Positions 1 to 8,588 of a stretch of 64,000 nt of DNA are shown here, in pieces. Numbering within the stretch: position 1 is the first letter of the stretch; each line of letters opens with the position of its first letter. This stretch comes from Gemmatimonadota bacterium. GTDB lineage: Bacteria > Gemmatimonadota > Gemmatimonadetes > Longimicrobiales > Gaopeijiaceae. The notes beneath the pieces are model-generated. The model saw nothing but the letters and a program-made list of their open reading frames with translations. It was not told the origin of the DNA and ran no database searches. The position numbers were made by a program, and so were the translations under genes. The stretch is taken from the NCBI GenBank assembly GCA_028873815.1, contig JAPPNN010000029.1, positions 41,515 to 105,514 of the forward strand, written 5' to 3'.

Positions 1-937
1 GATAGCCATAGCCGTAGCCGTAGCGGTTGTAGCGGCCGTATCCGTACATAAGGGGGGAGTAGTAGTAGCCGAAGGGGCTTGTCATGTATACGCGGCGGGT
101 TCGCTGGTCGGACCCGTACGCCTCGTCGGCGAGCGGTCCACCGCCTCCGAGCGCGAAGTGCTGCGGATACGAGATGGCCACGACGATGTCGATCACCTCC
201 GCCGACACGCCGGCGTCGTCAAGCCGGATCAACTGCTCGGAATCCAGCCCATCGAACTCCTGCCGGATCTGCGCGAGCCAACCCGCGACCGCCTTGGCGT
301 CGACATTGAGCGAAGCGTCAATCACGTCGTCGATCGTGACGCGGGCGGCCGCAAAGAACTCGGCTCCCTGCAGGAGGAACGGGAGCGGCTCGGTGCGCCG
401 CGGGAGCCCCAGGTCCTCTAGGACGGCGTCGTCCGCGTGGCTATACCACTGCGACCAGGCGGTCGTGCCGCCGTTCGCCTGGAGGGCCCGCACATCCAGC
501 CACTCTCCAGGGCCCGGCATCGAGATGATTCCGGTGCTTTGGCGGACCGTCCCGTTGTCGCAGGTCAGGTCGGACGTCGTGTACAGCCGCCGGCCATCAT
601 CGGAAAACCTGGCCGACTCCGTTCCGCGACAGTTGTCCTGCGCGACCGGATGCGGTTGTCCGTCGGCGTAGTAGCTCTCGCGGTGCGTGATCTCGCCGTC
701 CACGATGGTGAGCATCTCCACGTCGGCGCCGCTCGGGACGAAGCAGAGGATGCCCCTGTCGGCGGCTGCCTCGCTGTCGGCGGGCCATTCGGCCTGGGTC
801 GGAACGTTCGGCTCCCAGCAGCCAAGGTAGGGCTGCCACCCTTCTCGCACCTGGCCGGCTTGCGCCTGCACGACGCCGGGGATGGCGGCCAGAAGGAGGC
901 CGGCCGCCACGCTCATGCCCTTCGTTCTCGTCAACAT
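1..937 (-). CDS. Secreted protein with Gly/Tyr-rich tail, 3' end outside window
   Basis: The minus strand is open without a stop from an ATG at 937 to the left edge, about 312 codons. The start follows a weak AAAGGG Shine-Dalgarno (SD). A hydrophobic signal peptide ends near residues 22-24 with an A-Q-A type cleavage site, so the product is probably periplasmic or surface-bound. The mature part has four cysteines, enough for two disulfides, and no family I recognise. From about residue 285 the composition changes to alternating Gly-Tyr with some Arg and Asn, encoded by imperfect 6-bp repeats in bases 1-75. Such tails occur in outer-membrane-associated or self-assembling proteins, but the function is unknown. 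The gene is incomplete here. It is followed on the same strand by nothing visible and preceded by the barrel protein at 1006-1788. Confidence 0.75.
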   Translation of the reverse strand, partial: MLTRTKGMSVAAGLLLAAIPGVVQAQAGQVREGWQPYLGCWEPNVPTQAEWPADSEAAADRGILCFVPSGADVEMLTIVDGEITHRESYYADGQPHPVAQDNCRGTESARFSDDGRRLYTTSDLTCDNGTVRQSTGIISMPGPGEWLDVRALQANGGTTAWSQWYSHADDAVLEDLGLPRRTEPLPFLLQGAEFFAAARVTIDDVIDASLNVDAKAVAGWLAQIRQEFDGLDSEQLIRLDDAGVSAEVIDIVVAISYPQHFALGGGGPLADEAYGSDQRTRRVYMTSPFGYYYSPLMYGYGRYNRYGYGYGY

Positions 938-1005
938 GTCTGATCCCTTTCCGTCGCGCATCGTTTTCGTCCGTGCCGGGAGCGTCCGTCCCGGATCGTT
1001 CGCCG

Positions 1006-1788
1006 TCACAGCCTGAATCCTATCCCGAACGTGACCTGCAGCCCCGCCAGATCGAGATCCGGGAACCCCACGAAATCGGCCGACAGCGGGGCGCTCGCGA
1101 AACCGTATCTCGCTTCGCCAACCAACAGCACCCGACCGTTCACGGCGACATCCATCCCGCTGGACAATTGTATCGTAGCTCCCCTGTCCCGCGAATAAAA
1201 GCGGTCACCGAAGATCTCCAGGGTTTCGTAGTCGATAAAGTCGCCGTGCTGCGCGAAGCGGTACGAAACGATGCCCCCGGCGACACCCACGTACGGGTTC
1301 CACGTTTCCGGCACCCACGCGAACCGGCCGATGGCTCTCCCCCGGTCCTTCAGGTAGGCCTTCACTCCGACGGTGATGGGCCTGATCGAGAACTCGGTGG
1401 TCTGTTCGATCGGGAGGTCGTCCTGATCCACCCACTCGCGGAACTCCGACCTGGTCTTGGCATTGGTGTATCCGACGCTGAGGAGCACGTCCAACCGCGT
1501 CGTGGCCCGGATCGCGAGATCCCCTCCGATCGAGGCCCCGGCCAGATCCCGGGTATCGACCGTCAACTCCTCGCGGGTCAAATCCCAAAGGCTCTGCGTG
1601 CCGTCGCCGCTCGCGGCGCGGGGCATGTGCAGACCGGCCCTGAACGTGAAGGTCGCCCTGGGCGTGCCGAAGAGGAAGTCGCGGTTCTGAGCACTCGCCT
1701 CCGCCGGTGCCGCCGCCCCCAGCAGGAGAAGGACAAGGAGGCTGCCAAGTATGGGCCCTGCCCCGGTACTCCGTTCGCTACCGAGCAT
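1006..1788 (-). CDS. Predicted outer-membrane beta-barrel protein
   Basis: A 260-residue protein. I chose the ATG at 1788 because an AGGAG SD lies 7 bases upstream and a typical signal peptide follows (Leu-rich core, cleavage near A-S-A-Q). The rest is alternating hydrophobic/polar segments rich in Gly, Arg and aromatics, ending in F-R-L, the pattern of small barrels of the OmpA/OprF-like or PF13505 type. No enzymatic motif is visible. It lies upstream of the Gly/Tyr-rich secreted protein on the same strand, 68 bases away, and could be co-transcribed with it. Family assignment is by pattern only. A longer open frame upstream (to 1932) would put a long charged stretch before the signal peptide and is unlikely to be translated. 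Confidence 0.7.
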   Translation of the reverse strand: MLGSERSTGAGPILGSLLVLLLLGAAAPAEASAQNRDFLFGTPRATFTFRAGLHMPRAASGDGTQSLWDLTREELTVDTRDLAGASIGGDLAIRATTRLDVLLSVGYTNAKTRSEFREWVDQDDLPIEQTTEFSIRPITVGVKAYLKDRGRAIGRFAWVPETWNPYVGVAGGIVSYRFAQHGDFIDYETLEIFGDRFYSRDRGATIQLSSGMDVAVNGRVLLVGEARYGFASAPLSADFVGFPDLDLAGLQVTFGIGFRL

Positions 1789-1944
1789 TTCGGTCTCCTG
1801 GTTTACGGGTTCGGCCACGCTCATGCGCAAGACCCGTGCCGCTCTGGACGTGTGCCGTGGCGGGACTCTGGGACCTGTGCGGACGCCCGCCATCCCCCCG
1901 TGGGGACAGTGAGCGTCCACTTGGGGTGACACCTGCCCGCACCG

Positions 1945-2826
1945 TCATCCGCCGAGCGTCCTCTGCAGGTATGCCTTCAGACGTTCCCAGGCGTCGGCCG
2001 CCGGCGCGGTACGCACATCGGGGTCGTCGTCTACGCGCAGCCAGAAGCCGTGGTTCACGTCGTCGTAGATGTGCAGATCGTGTTCGACACCGGCAGCCCG
2101 CAGCGCGCTCTCGAACGCCGCCACGGACTGCGGCGACGGACCGTTGTCGAGCGCGGCGAAAGTGCCGTATACCTCGTGATCCAGCCGCGCGACGACCTCC
2201 GGGTCATCGACGAGGCGGCCGTAGAAGATGGCCGTCGCCTCGTGGTTGACGCCGTCGAGTCCGAAAGAGAGCGCTACCCCTCCACCGAAACACCACCCCA
2301 TGGCGCCGACTCGCCCGGTCACATCGGGACGTCCCTTGAGGTAGGCCACCGCGGCATCGAGGTTCGCGATCATCGCCGCCGGATCCGCTTGCGCTTCCCG
2401 AACCAGCGCCATGTTCTCGTCCGGGCTGGCGCCGGTGCGCCCATGGAACAGGTCTGCCGCAAGCGTCACGTACCCCTCGTCCGCGAAGTCGTCGGCCAGA
2501 TGGCGCACGCGGTCCTGGAGGCCGTTCCATTCGTGGATGATCACCAGGGCCGGAAACGGACCGTCGCCTTCCGGGACGGCGAGGTAGCCGGTCGTGAGTT
2601 CGTCCCCATCCAGGTAATTGAGGTCGCTGCCCTCTAGAGCGTCTCCCTCGCCGATGATCGCGGGGGGCAGCTCGGGGGCCTGGCTCGTGTCCTCGGCGGG
2701 TGGCGCCTCCGCGCACGCGAGCGCGAGCGGAACGAGGAGGAACGGGGCTCGGACGCGCGAAAAAACCGCTGCATCGACCCGGCGAGCGCCTGCTTCAGTG
2801 AATCCACCCATAGTCTTGTTTTCCAT
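1945..2826 (-). CDS. Dienelactone hydrolase family lipoprotein
   Basis: A 293-residue alpha/beta hydrolase of the dienelactone hydrolase family (PF01738). The N-terminus carries a lipobox, Leu-Ala-Leu-Ala-Cys with the lipidated Cys at residue 38, so the enzyme is probably membrane-anchored in the periplasm. The nucleophile is Cys179 in G-x-C-x-G-G, with a typical Glu at 99, Asp227 and His259 (motif NHGF) completing the active site. The family hydrolyses cyclic esters and lactones; the substrate here is unknown. The start could be the ATG at 2826 or at 2811; neither has a strong SD. It is divergent from the MBL-fold gene at 2974, and the shared upstream region has a small inverted repeat (2849-2866). 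Confidence 0.82.
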   Translation of the reverse strand: MENKTMGGFTEAGARRVDAAVFSRVRAPFLLVPLALACAEAPPAEDTSQAPELPPAIIGEGDALEGSDLNYLDGDELTTGYLAVPEGDGPFPALVIIHEWNGLQDRVRHLADDFADEGYVTLAADLFHGRTGASPDENMALVREAQADPAAMIANLDAAVAYLKGRPDVTGRVGAMGWCFGGGVALSFGLDGVNHEATAIFYGRLVDDPEVVARLDHEVYGTFAALDNGPSPQSVAAFESALRAAGVEHDLHIYDDVNHGFWLRVDDDPDVRTAPAADAWERLKAYLQRTLGG

Positions 2827-2848
2827 ACTGGTGATTGCCACCGAAAGG

Positions 2849-2866
2849 CTATTGGTTAGACAATAG
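2849..2866. promoter_or_regulatory. Inverted repeat in divergent promoter region
   Basis: CTATTG and CAATAG face each other across GTTAGA, a perfect 6-bp dyad in the 147-base gap between two divergently transcribed genes. The position suits an operator for a regulator of one or both genes. No regulator gene is nearby, so this is only a candidate site. Confidence 0.35.
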
Positions 2867-2973
2867 GTGGGACGGGCACGCCCGGCGTCAAATGGATGCG
2901 CGGGCCAGTGTCCGGTCTCGTCGGAAGTCCGACCGCTGTCGGAAGCGCAAGTTGGAACCACCAGGAGCGGGAG

Positions 2974-3909
2974 ATGCGCAGAATGAGGATTCCCCTTGTG
3001 GGAGAGTCGGGCCGCTGGCCCCGAATCGCCGCCGTCGCGGTTGTGCTCGCCGGTATCGGCACGGGCGCGCTGGAGGCGCAGCAGGACATGTCGGATGTGG
3101 AGATCACGACGGTGCCCCTGGAGAGCGACCTGTTCATGCTGATCGGACGGGGCGGAAACATCGGATTGTCTGTGGGAGAGGACGGCGCGTTCCTCATCGA
3201 CGACCAGTTCGCGCCCCTGACGGACAAGATCCTCGCGGCGGTCGCGGAGGTGACGGAACAGCCCGTTCGCTGGGTGCTCAACACGCATTGGCACGGCGAC
3301 CATACGGGGGGCAACGAGAATCTGGGCAATGCCGGAGCCATGATCGTCGCCCACCGCAACGTCTATCGGCGCATGAACCCGGAAGAGTTCGCGGACCTCG
3401 TTGGCCGGTCCAGCCAGGCCCCGCGGGCGGCCCTGCCCGTCGTCACGTTCGACGAAGGCGTCCAGTTTCACTGGAACGGCCGGCACATCGAAGTGACGCA
3501 CATCGGCCAGGCCCACACGGACGGCGACGCGATCGTGCACTTCCCGCGCGCCAACGTCTTCCACATGGGAGACACCTTCTTCCGCGGCCGCTACCCGTTT
3601 GTCGACATGGACAGCGGCGGCGGCGTCGACGGCGTCATCGCCGCGGCCAACTTCGTGCTGGAGCGGTCGAACGAAGGCACGAGGATCATGCCGGGCCACG
3701 GGGACCTCGCGTCGCCGGAGCACCTGCGCGAATATCGCGACATGCTCGAAACCGTGCGCATGCGCGTGGCGAGCCTTGTCGCCAACGGCCGTACGGAGGA
3801 TCAGGTCGTCGCCGCGGCGCCCACGGCCGACCTCGACGACACCTGGGGCGCCAACTCCGAGCGCTTCGTTCGCGCCGTGTACCAGAGCCTGGCAGGAGGG
3901 ATGCAGTGA
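2974..3909 (+). CDS. Metallo-beta-lactamase-fold hydrolase, secreted
   Basis: A 311-residue protein. The ATG at 2974 follows an AGGAG SD by 6 bases and begins an N-terminal hydrophobic export signal (about residues 12-34). The zinc-binding motif H-x-H-x-D-H is intact at His105/His107/Asp109/His110, followed by a later His in the G-Q-A-H-T segment, Asp in M-G-D, and a terminal P-G-H-G motif. This is the MBL superfamily fold of periplasmic hydrolases such as SoxH/quinoprotein-relay-like proteins and some subclass B enzymes; the substrate cannot be read from sequence. Its stop overlaps the start of the M20 peptidase (TGATG), so the two are translationally coupled and probably act on related periplasmic substrates. 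Confidence 0.88.
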   Translation: MRRMRIPLVGESGRWPRIAAVAVVLAGIGTGALEAQQDMSDVEITTVPLESDLFMLIGRGGNIGLSVGEDGAFLIDDQFAPLTDKILAAVAEVTEQPVRWVLNTHWHGDHTGGNENLGNAGAMIVAHRNVYRRMNPEEFADLVGRSSQAPRAALPVVTFDEGVQFHWNGRHIEVTHIGQAHTDGDAIVHFPRANVFHMGDTFFRGRYPFVDMDSGGGVDGVIAAANFVLERSNEGTRIMPGHGDLASPEHLREYRDMLETVRMRVASLVANGRTEDQVVAAAPTADLDDTWGANSERFVRAVYQSLAGGMQ

Positions 3910-5267
3910 TGAAGATGAACGTTGAACGCATTCGGGCGGTTACCGCAACAGCTGCCACGCGTGCGGCCGCGGCCGGGCTGGCGGTGATGGCCGCGCTCGC
4001 AGTCGCGGCGCCCATCTCACCCGCGGCCGTGCAGAACGCACGGGTCGACAAACTGGTGGCCACCGTTCAGGACACGATCATCCGGCTGCGCGAGCACATC
4101 CATCAGTACCCCGAGCTCGGCAACCGCGAATTCAACACGGCGGCGCTGGTCGCCGACCACCTGCGTGCGCTCGGCTTCGACGAGGTGCACACGGGGATCG
4201 CCCACACGGGCGTCGTGGGCATCCTCCGCGGCGGCCTGCCCGGCCCTGTGGTGGCGGTGCGCGCCGACATGGACGCGCTTCCCGTCACCGAGATGACGCC
4301 CTACGCCTTCCGGTCCACGGTGCGCACCACCTACCTGGGCCAGGAGGTGGGGGTGTCCCATGCGTGCGGCCACGACATCCACGTCGCGGTGCAGCTGGGC
4401 GTGGCGTCGGTGCTGGCCGGCATGCGCGACGAGCTGCCGGGGACGGTCAAGTTCATCTTCCAGCCAGCCGAGGAAGGGCCGCCGCCTGGCGAGGACGGCG
4501 GCGCGCGCATGATGGTGGCCGAGGGCGTCCTGCAGGATCCCGCCCCGAGCGCAATCTTCGGCCTCCACTCCTTCGCCGAGATGGAGGTGGGCAAGGTCGG
4601 GTTCACCTCCGGGCCGGCGCTCGCGGCGGTGGACCACTTCAAGATCCGCATCCTGGGGCTGCAGGCCCACGGTGCCGCGCCCCATCTGGGGATCGACCCG
4701 ATCGTGATGGCGTCCCAGGCGGTCAGCGCATTCCAGACCATCCGGTCGCGCAACCTGCCCCCGCTCGAGCCCAGCGTGGTGACGGTGGGGATCATCCGGG
4801 GCGGCACCCGCTTCAACATCATCCCGCACGTGGTCGAGATGGAGGGTACGGTCCGCACCTACAACCCCGACGTGCGCGACGCGGTCGAGCAGCGCATGGG
4901 CGAGATCCTGGCCGGGATCACGGCGGCGGGGGGCGGCACCTACGAGCTGGAGTACGACCGGGGCACGCCTGCCACGATCAACGATCCCGCGCTCGGGGAG
5001 CGCATGCTGCCCACGCTGGCCAGAGTCGTCGGCGAGGAGAACGTCGTCGACCTGGATCCCACGATGGGCGGAGAGGACTTCGCCTACTTCGCCAACGAAG
5101 TCCCGGGCTTCTTTTTCCGGCTGGGGCAGGTCATTCCCGGGGGAACCTCCGGCGGTCACCACACGCCGGACTTCCAGGCCGACAACTCGGCCGTGCCCGT
5201 CGGGATCCGCGCGATGACCAACCTGCTGCTGGACTACCTGAGGGCGGGGAGGGCGGCTTCGGAGTAG
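3909..5267 (+). CDS. M20 family amidohydrolase/metallopeptidase, exported
   Basis: A 452-residue M20-type amidohydrolase of the aminoacylase/hippurate hydrolase (AmhX/IAL) branch. The N-terminus has an Ala-rich signal segment to about residue 40. Metal ligands are visible in H-A-C-G-H-D (Cys153, His155), in P-A-E-E-G (Glu188/189), in a later G-L-H-S, and in a C-terminal G-G-H-H-T-P. The G-G-E-D-F segment is also typical. The family removes acyl groups from N-acyl amino acids. The start ATG at 3909 overlaps the stop of the MBL-fold gene. Together they make a two-gene unit likely to serve scavenging of amide- or ester-linked compounds outside the cytoplasm. Confidence 0.88.
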   Translation: MKMNVERIRAVTATAATRAAAAGLAVMAALAVAAPISPAAVQNARVDKLVATVQDTIIRLREHIHQYPELGNREFNTAALVADHLRALGFDEVHTGIAHTGVVGILRGGLPGPVVAVRADMDALPVTEMTPYAFRSTVRTTYLGQEVGVSHACGHDIHVAVQLGVASVLAGMRDELPGTVKFIFQPAEEGPPPGEDGGARMMVAEGVLQDPAPSAIFGLHSFAEMEVGKVGFTSGPALAAVDHFKIRILGLQAHGAAPHLGIDPIVMASQAVSAFQTIRSRNLPPLEPSVVTVGIIRGGTRFNIIPHVVEMEGTVRTYNPDVRDAVEQRMGEILAGITAAGGGTYELEYDRGTPATINDPALGERMLPTLARVVGEENVVDLDPTMGGEDFAYFANEVPGFFFRLGQVIPGGTSGGHHTPDFQADNSAVPVGIRAMTNLLLDYLRAGRAASE

Positions 5268-5294
5268 CGGCACGACACCGCCGGGCCGCTTGCC

Positions 5295-6953
5295 TCAGTA
5301 GGCGGACTGGTGCACCCCCGCGACCGCCCGTCCCGAGGGGTCGAGCGTCTTCGACAGCACCTCGTCCCATGCCAGCGCCTCGGGCGTGGAGCACGCCACG
5401 CTCGGTCCTCCGGGGACACAGTGCGCGGCGGCCGGCAGCGGGAAGTGCGACTCGAAGATCCGACGGTACAGGTACGCTTCCTTGTCGGCGGGCGGGTTGT
5501 GCGGGAAGCGGAAGGGGGCGCTGGCCATCTTGCGGTCGCTCACACTCTTCTCCGCGTAGTCCTTCAGCGAGTCGATCCAGGAATACCCCACGCCGTCTGA
5601 AAACTGCTCCTTCTGGCGCCAGGTGACCTCGGCCGGCAAGTAGTCGCTGAACGCTTCCCGGAGGATGCGCTTCTCGATTCCGCCGCCGGCCATCTTGCCC
5701 GCTGGATCGATCGACATGGCCACGTCCAGGAATTCCTTGTCGAGGAACGGGACGCGCGCCTCGATTCCCCACGCGGCCATGGCCTTGTTGGCACGCAGAC
5801 AGTCGTACTGGTGCAGCCGGTCGATCTTGCGAACGGTCTCCTCGTGGAAGGAGCGGGGGTCGGGCGCGCGGTGGAAGTACAGGTAACCGCCGAACACCTC
5901 GTCGGCCCCCTCGCCGGATAGCACCATCTTGATCCCCAGGGTCCGGATGCGCCGAGCCATCAGGTACATAGGGGTGGCGGCGCGCACCGTCGTCACGTCA
6001 TAGGTCTCCAGGTGATGAATGACGTCGGACAGCGCGTCCAGCCCGTCCTGCACGGTGAAGTGGAACTCGTGGTGCACGGTGCCGATGTGATCGGCCACGA
6101 CCCTGGCGGCGGCCAGGTCGGGAGATCCCTCCAGGCCGATACAGAACGAATGGAGCCGGGGCCACCACGCCTCGCTGCGGTCGTCATCCTCGATCCGGCG
6201 TCGCGAAAAGCGCTGCGCCACCGCGGACACGATGGAGGAGTCCAGTCCTCCGGACAGGAGCACGCCGTAGGGAACGTCGGACATGAGCTGCCGGTGCACG
6301 GCCGCCTCGAGCGCCTCGCGGATGCGTGACGGGTCGGGGTCCTCCGTTGCGGCGCTGAAGTTCCGCCAGGCCCGCGTGTAGTAGGGTCGCGGCGTGCCCT
6401 CCGCAGAGTCGAGAAGGTGTCCCGGCGGGAACTCGGTGACCGTGCGGCAGACCGGCGTAAGGGCTTTCATCTCGGACGCGACGTAGAACCGTCCGTCGTC
6501 ATCATGCCCGGTGTACAGCGGCACGATGCCGAGGTGGTCGCGCGCCACGAGGTATCGGTCCTGCTCCAGGTCGTATAGCACAAAGGCGAAGATCCCGTTC
6601 AGACGATCCAGGAAGTCGGCGCCTTCTTCGGCGTACAGCGCCAGAATGACCTCGCAGTCGCTTCGGGTGAGGAAGCGGTACGGGGTGCGGAGTTCGGACT
6701 CGAGCTGGCGGTGATTGTAGATCTCGCCGTTGACGGCCAGCACGTGGGTGCCGTCCGCGTTCTCCAGGGGCTGGGCACCGTGCTCCACATCCACGATTGC
6801 GAGGCGGTTGTGGGCCAGAACGGCGCGCTCGTGCGTGAATACGCCGGACCAGTCGGGCCCGCGATGCCGCTGCAGCTTCGACAGCGTCAGGACCCGCTCA
6901 CGCGGTGGTGGATCGGTAGGGTCGAATCCCAGGATGGCGAGGACGGAGCACAT
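5295..6953 (-). CDS. asnB: Asparagine synthase (glutamine-hydrolysing)
   Basis: A 552-residue cytoplasmic AsnB. Cys2 immediately after the initiator Met is the N-terminal nucleophile of the class II glutaminase domain (to about residue 200, with R-H-R-G-P-D and N-G-E-I-Y-N motifs). The C-terminal synthetase domain has the pyrophosphate loop S-G-G-L-D-S-S and the S-G-E-G-A-D-E motif. It transfers glutamine amide nitrogen to aspartate using ATP. The ATG at 6953 is fixed by the need for Cys at position 2. It is divergent from the UGA-containing peroxiredoxin-like gene, with only 72 bases between the two starts; the two need not be functionally linked. Confidence 0.95.
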   Translation of the reverse strand: MCSVLAILGFDPTDPPPRERVLTLSKLQRHRGPDWSGVFTHERAVLAHNRLAIVDVEHGAQPLENADGTHVLAVNGEIYNHRQLESELRTPYRFLTRSDCEVILALYAEEGADFLDRLNGIFAFVLYDLEQDRYLVARDHLGIVPLYTGHDDDGRFYVASEMKALTPVCRTVTEFPPGHLLDSAEGTPRPYYTRAWRNFSAATEDPDPSRIREALEAAVHRQLMSDVPYGVLLSGGLDSSIVSAVAQRFSRRRIEDDDRSEAWWPRLHSFCIGLEGSPDLAAARVVADHIGTVHHEFHFTVQDGLDALSDVIHHLETYDVTTVRAATPMYLMARRIRTLGIKMVLSGEGADEVFGGYLYFHRAPDPRSFHEETVRKIDRLHQYDCLRANKAMAAWGIEARVPFLDKEFLDVAMSIDPAGKMAGGGIEKRILREAFSDYLPAEVTWRQKEQFSDGVGYSWIDSLKDYAEKSVSDRKMASAPFRFPHNPPADKEAYLYRRIFESHFPLPAAAHCVPGGPSVACSTPEALAWDEVLSKTLDPSGRAVAGVHQSAY

Positions 6954-7025
6954 GCGATTAAGATAGGTCTCCCGGAACCGGGGGTGTACCCGGTGGAATC
7001 CGCCACTCTGCAACGGATCACGAAC

Positions 7026-7652
7026 ATGCTCCCATCCATTCGATTTGCGGCCGGCGCGCAATTCGTCGCGTTGCCGATGATGCTGGCCCTGCTTGCGACC
7101 GCTTCCGCGGCCCGTGCACAGGACCTGGGTCCCGCTGACGGTCACGACATGCCGGGCACCGACATCGAGCGCGTGGCTGTCGGGGACGAAGCGCCGCTGT
7201 TCACGCTCGAATCCTTCGACCGCGGCCCGGTGACGCTCTCGGACTTCCGGGGGGACAAGAACGTCGTGCTCGTCTTCTACCGGGGCCACTGGTGACCCTA
7301 CTGCGCCAGTCAGCTCGTGGAGCTGAGAGCCCTTTTACCCGAAGACCTCAGGGACGAGACCGAAATCGTGACGGTGTCGGTGGACGACCAGGAGGGGATG
7401 CAGCTGATGATCGACCGTGTGGCCGCCGAAGACGGCATGGCTCCCGACTTCATCATGCTCTCCGACCCGGACCACGCCGTGATCGACCGCTACGGCCTGT
7501 TCAATGAGAATGCGCCTCCGAACCGGCCTCTGCCGCATCCCGCCACCTACGTGATCGACAAGGAGGGTGTCGTGCGGTACCGCTTCGTGGAGGTGGACTA
7601 CCGGGTGCGGCCCACCAACGAGGACATTCTGGAGGTCCTGAAGACGCTGTAG
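7026..7652 (+). CDS. Exported peroxiredoxin-like protein with in-frame TGA (predicted selenocysteine)
   Basis: A 208-codon frame interrupted only by TGA at 7293-7295 (codon 90). Upstream are a signal peptide (ends near A-R-A-Q) and the first half of an AhpC/TSA-type redoxin domain. The frame reads F-Y-R-G-H-W, then TGA, then P-Y-C. In the AhpC/TSA_2-like family this segment is Y-R-G-x-W-C-P-Y-C, so TGA sits exactly on the first catalytic cysteine. After it the frame continues with well-conserved redoxin sequence (V-S-V-D-D near residue 120, H-P-A-T-Y-V-I-D-K-x-G near 180) to a normal stop. That preservation argues for readthrough as selenocysteine rather than a pseudogene. A hairpin follows at the right distance (7310-7326). 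Alternative start: ATG at 7077. Role: peroxide or thiol redox chemistry in the periplasm. Confidence 0.78.
7310..7326 (+). promoter_or_regulatory. SECIS-like hairpin downstream of UGA
   Basis: A 7-bp perfect stem (TCAGCTC with GAGCTGA) closes a GTG loop. The loop starts 21 bases after the TGA codon. Bacterial SECIS elements are short stem-loops just downstream of the UGA, with a G near the start of the apical loop roughly 16-37 bases away; this one fits. The stem is short and could arise by chance in G+C-rich coding DNA, so it is supporting evidence only. Confidence 0.5.
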
Positions 7653-7923
7653 CGGGTTTGGGGCACCGCCGCGCGAGCCACGGCCCGCGCGAGCCACTCC
7701 CCACGCTAGCCACGCGCCGCGCGAACAGGGGCAGTGGAGGCGGGTGTTCCCGGGTGGTTGGGGGTGTTCAGGGTCGGCGTACGCCCGAATCGTGGTGCCT
7801 GAAGGGGGCGATTTGCGCTCCTGGAACATTTTGTCCCATCCAGACATGTAAACGCACATCCGGTGCGGGTAGCGTGGGTCTCGCTTGATCGAGTCACGAC
7901 CCACCGAGAGTGGAGCCGCCCGG

Positions 7924-8523
7924 ATGCCTGAAAGCCACTGCGAAGCGCACAGCCGACCGAAAACACCCTCGGAGCCCCGCGTCGCAAGGCGCCGCCGCTC
8001 GGCGATCCTGACGCTGGTGCTGGTGCCGGCGACGATCGTACTCGCGGCGCTCGCGGTCTCCGACCTGCCCCGCATGGGGCGAATGGCGGCACGCGTCGAC
8101 CTGGCCAGGCTGGATGCGGAGTTCCTAGGAGATGACGCGGTCGTCTTCCAGTCCGCGCTGAACGACTGCGGGCCTGCCGCGCTGGCGAACATGATGCGCG
8201 TGGTCGGCGTTGTCGCGCCCTCCACCGACTCGCTCGCGGTGCTCGCGGACATGGGGCCGAGGGGCACGACCGCCCGCGGACTGATTCGCGCCGCCGGCCG
8301 ATTCGGCCTGCCGCTTGAGCTGGTACGCCTCACGCCGGCAGACCTGTACCAGGCACGCACACCGTTCATCGCGTGGGTGAACCGCAATCACTTCGTGACC
8401 GTCATCGGAAGGTCCCCGTCCGGCCGTCTGACCGTGGTGGATCCGACGGCGGGCCGCTACTCGATCAGCGAAGAAGCATTCCAGGAAATCTGGTCCGGCG
8501 AGTCGATCGTGCTCGCCGGATAG
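7924..8523 (+). CDS. Membrane-anchored C39-type leader peptidase
   Basis: A 199-residue protein with one N-terminal transmembrane helix (about 27-45) preceded by an Arg-rich stretch, which predicts the catalytic domain outside the cytoplasm. The rest is a C39 cysteine peptidase domain: Gln76 (oxyanion hole), Cys82 in D-C-G-P-A, His156 in N-H-F-V and Asp173 in V-D-P. C39 domains cut bacteriocin leaders after double-glycine type sites, and are normally fused to an ABC exporter; here it stands alone. I chose the ATG at 7924 (GGAG 8 bases upstream); a TTG at 7885 is possible. It begins the cluster, 65 bases before the first precursor gene, and is the obvious candidate to mature the six peptides. 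Confidence 0.88.
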   Translation: MPESHCEAHSRPKTPSEPRVARRRRSAILTLVLVPATIVLAALAVSDLPRMGRMAARVDLARLDAEFLGDDAVVFQSALNDCGPAALANMMRVVGVVAPSTDSLAVLADMGPRGTTARGLIRAAGRFGLPLELVRLTPADLYQARTPFIAWVNRNHFVTVIGRSPSGRLTVVDPTAGRYSISEEAFQEIWSGESIVLAG

Positions 8524-8588
8524 TTCCTGGGTCCGGCCGCGGCGAGGGGCGTTGCGGCTTCGTTTACAATCGCTGAAGGAGGAGGATG

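Noticed and set aside
7293..7295. Reading the TGA in the peroxiredoxin-like gene as a plain nonsense mutation
   Set aside because: Frame and motifs are preserved for 119 codons after it, and the TGA is exactly at the redox-active cysteine. A sequencing error or recent mutation is still possible.
7924..8523. Full peptidase-containing ABC transporter (PCAT)
   Set aside because: The C39 protein is only 199 residues with one helix; the ABC ATPase and permease are separate genes without a C39 domain.
8565..8570. TACAAT as a -10 promoter for the peptide array
   Set aside because: No plausible -35 at 16-18 bases upstream, and the C39 gene is close enough for read-through.
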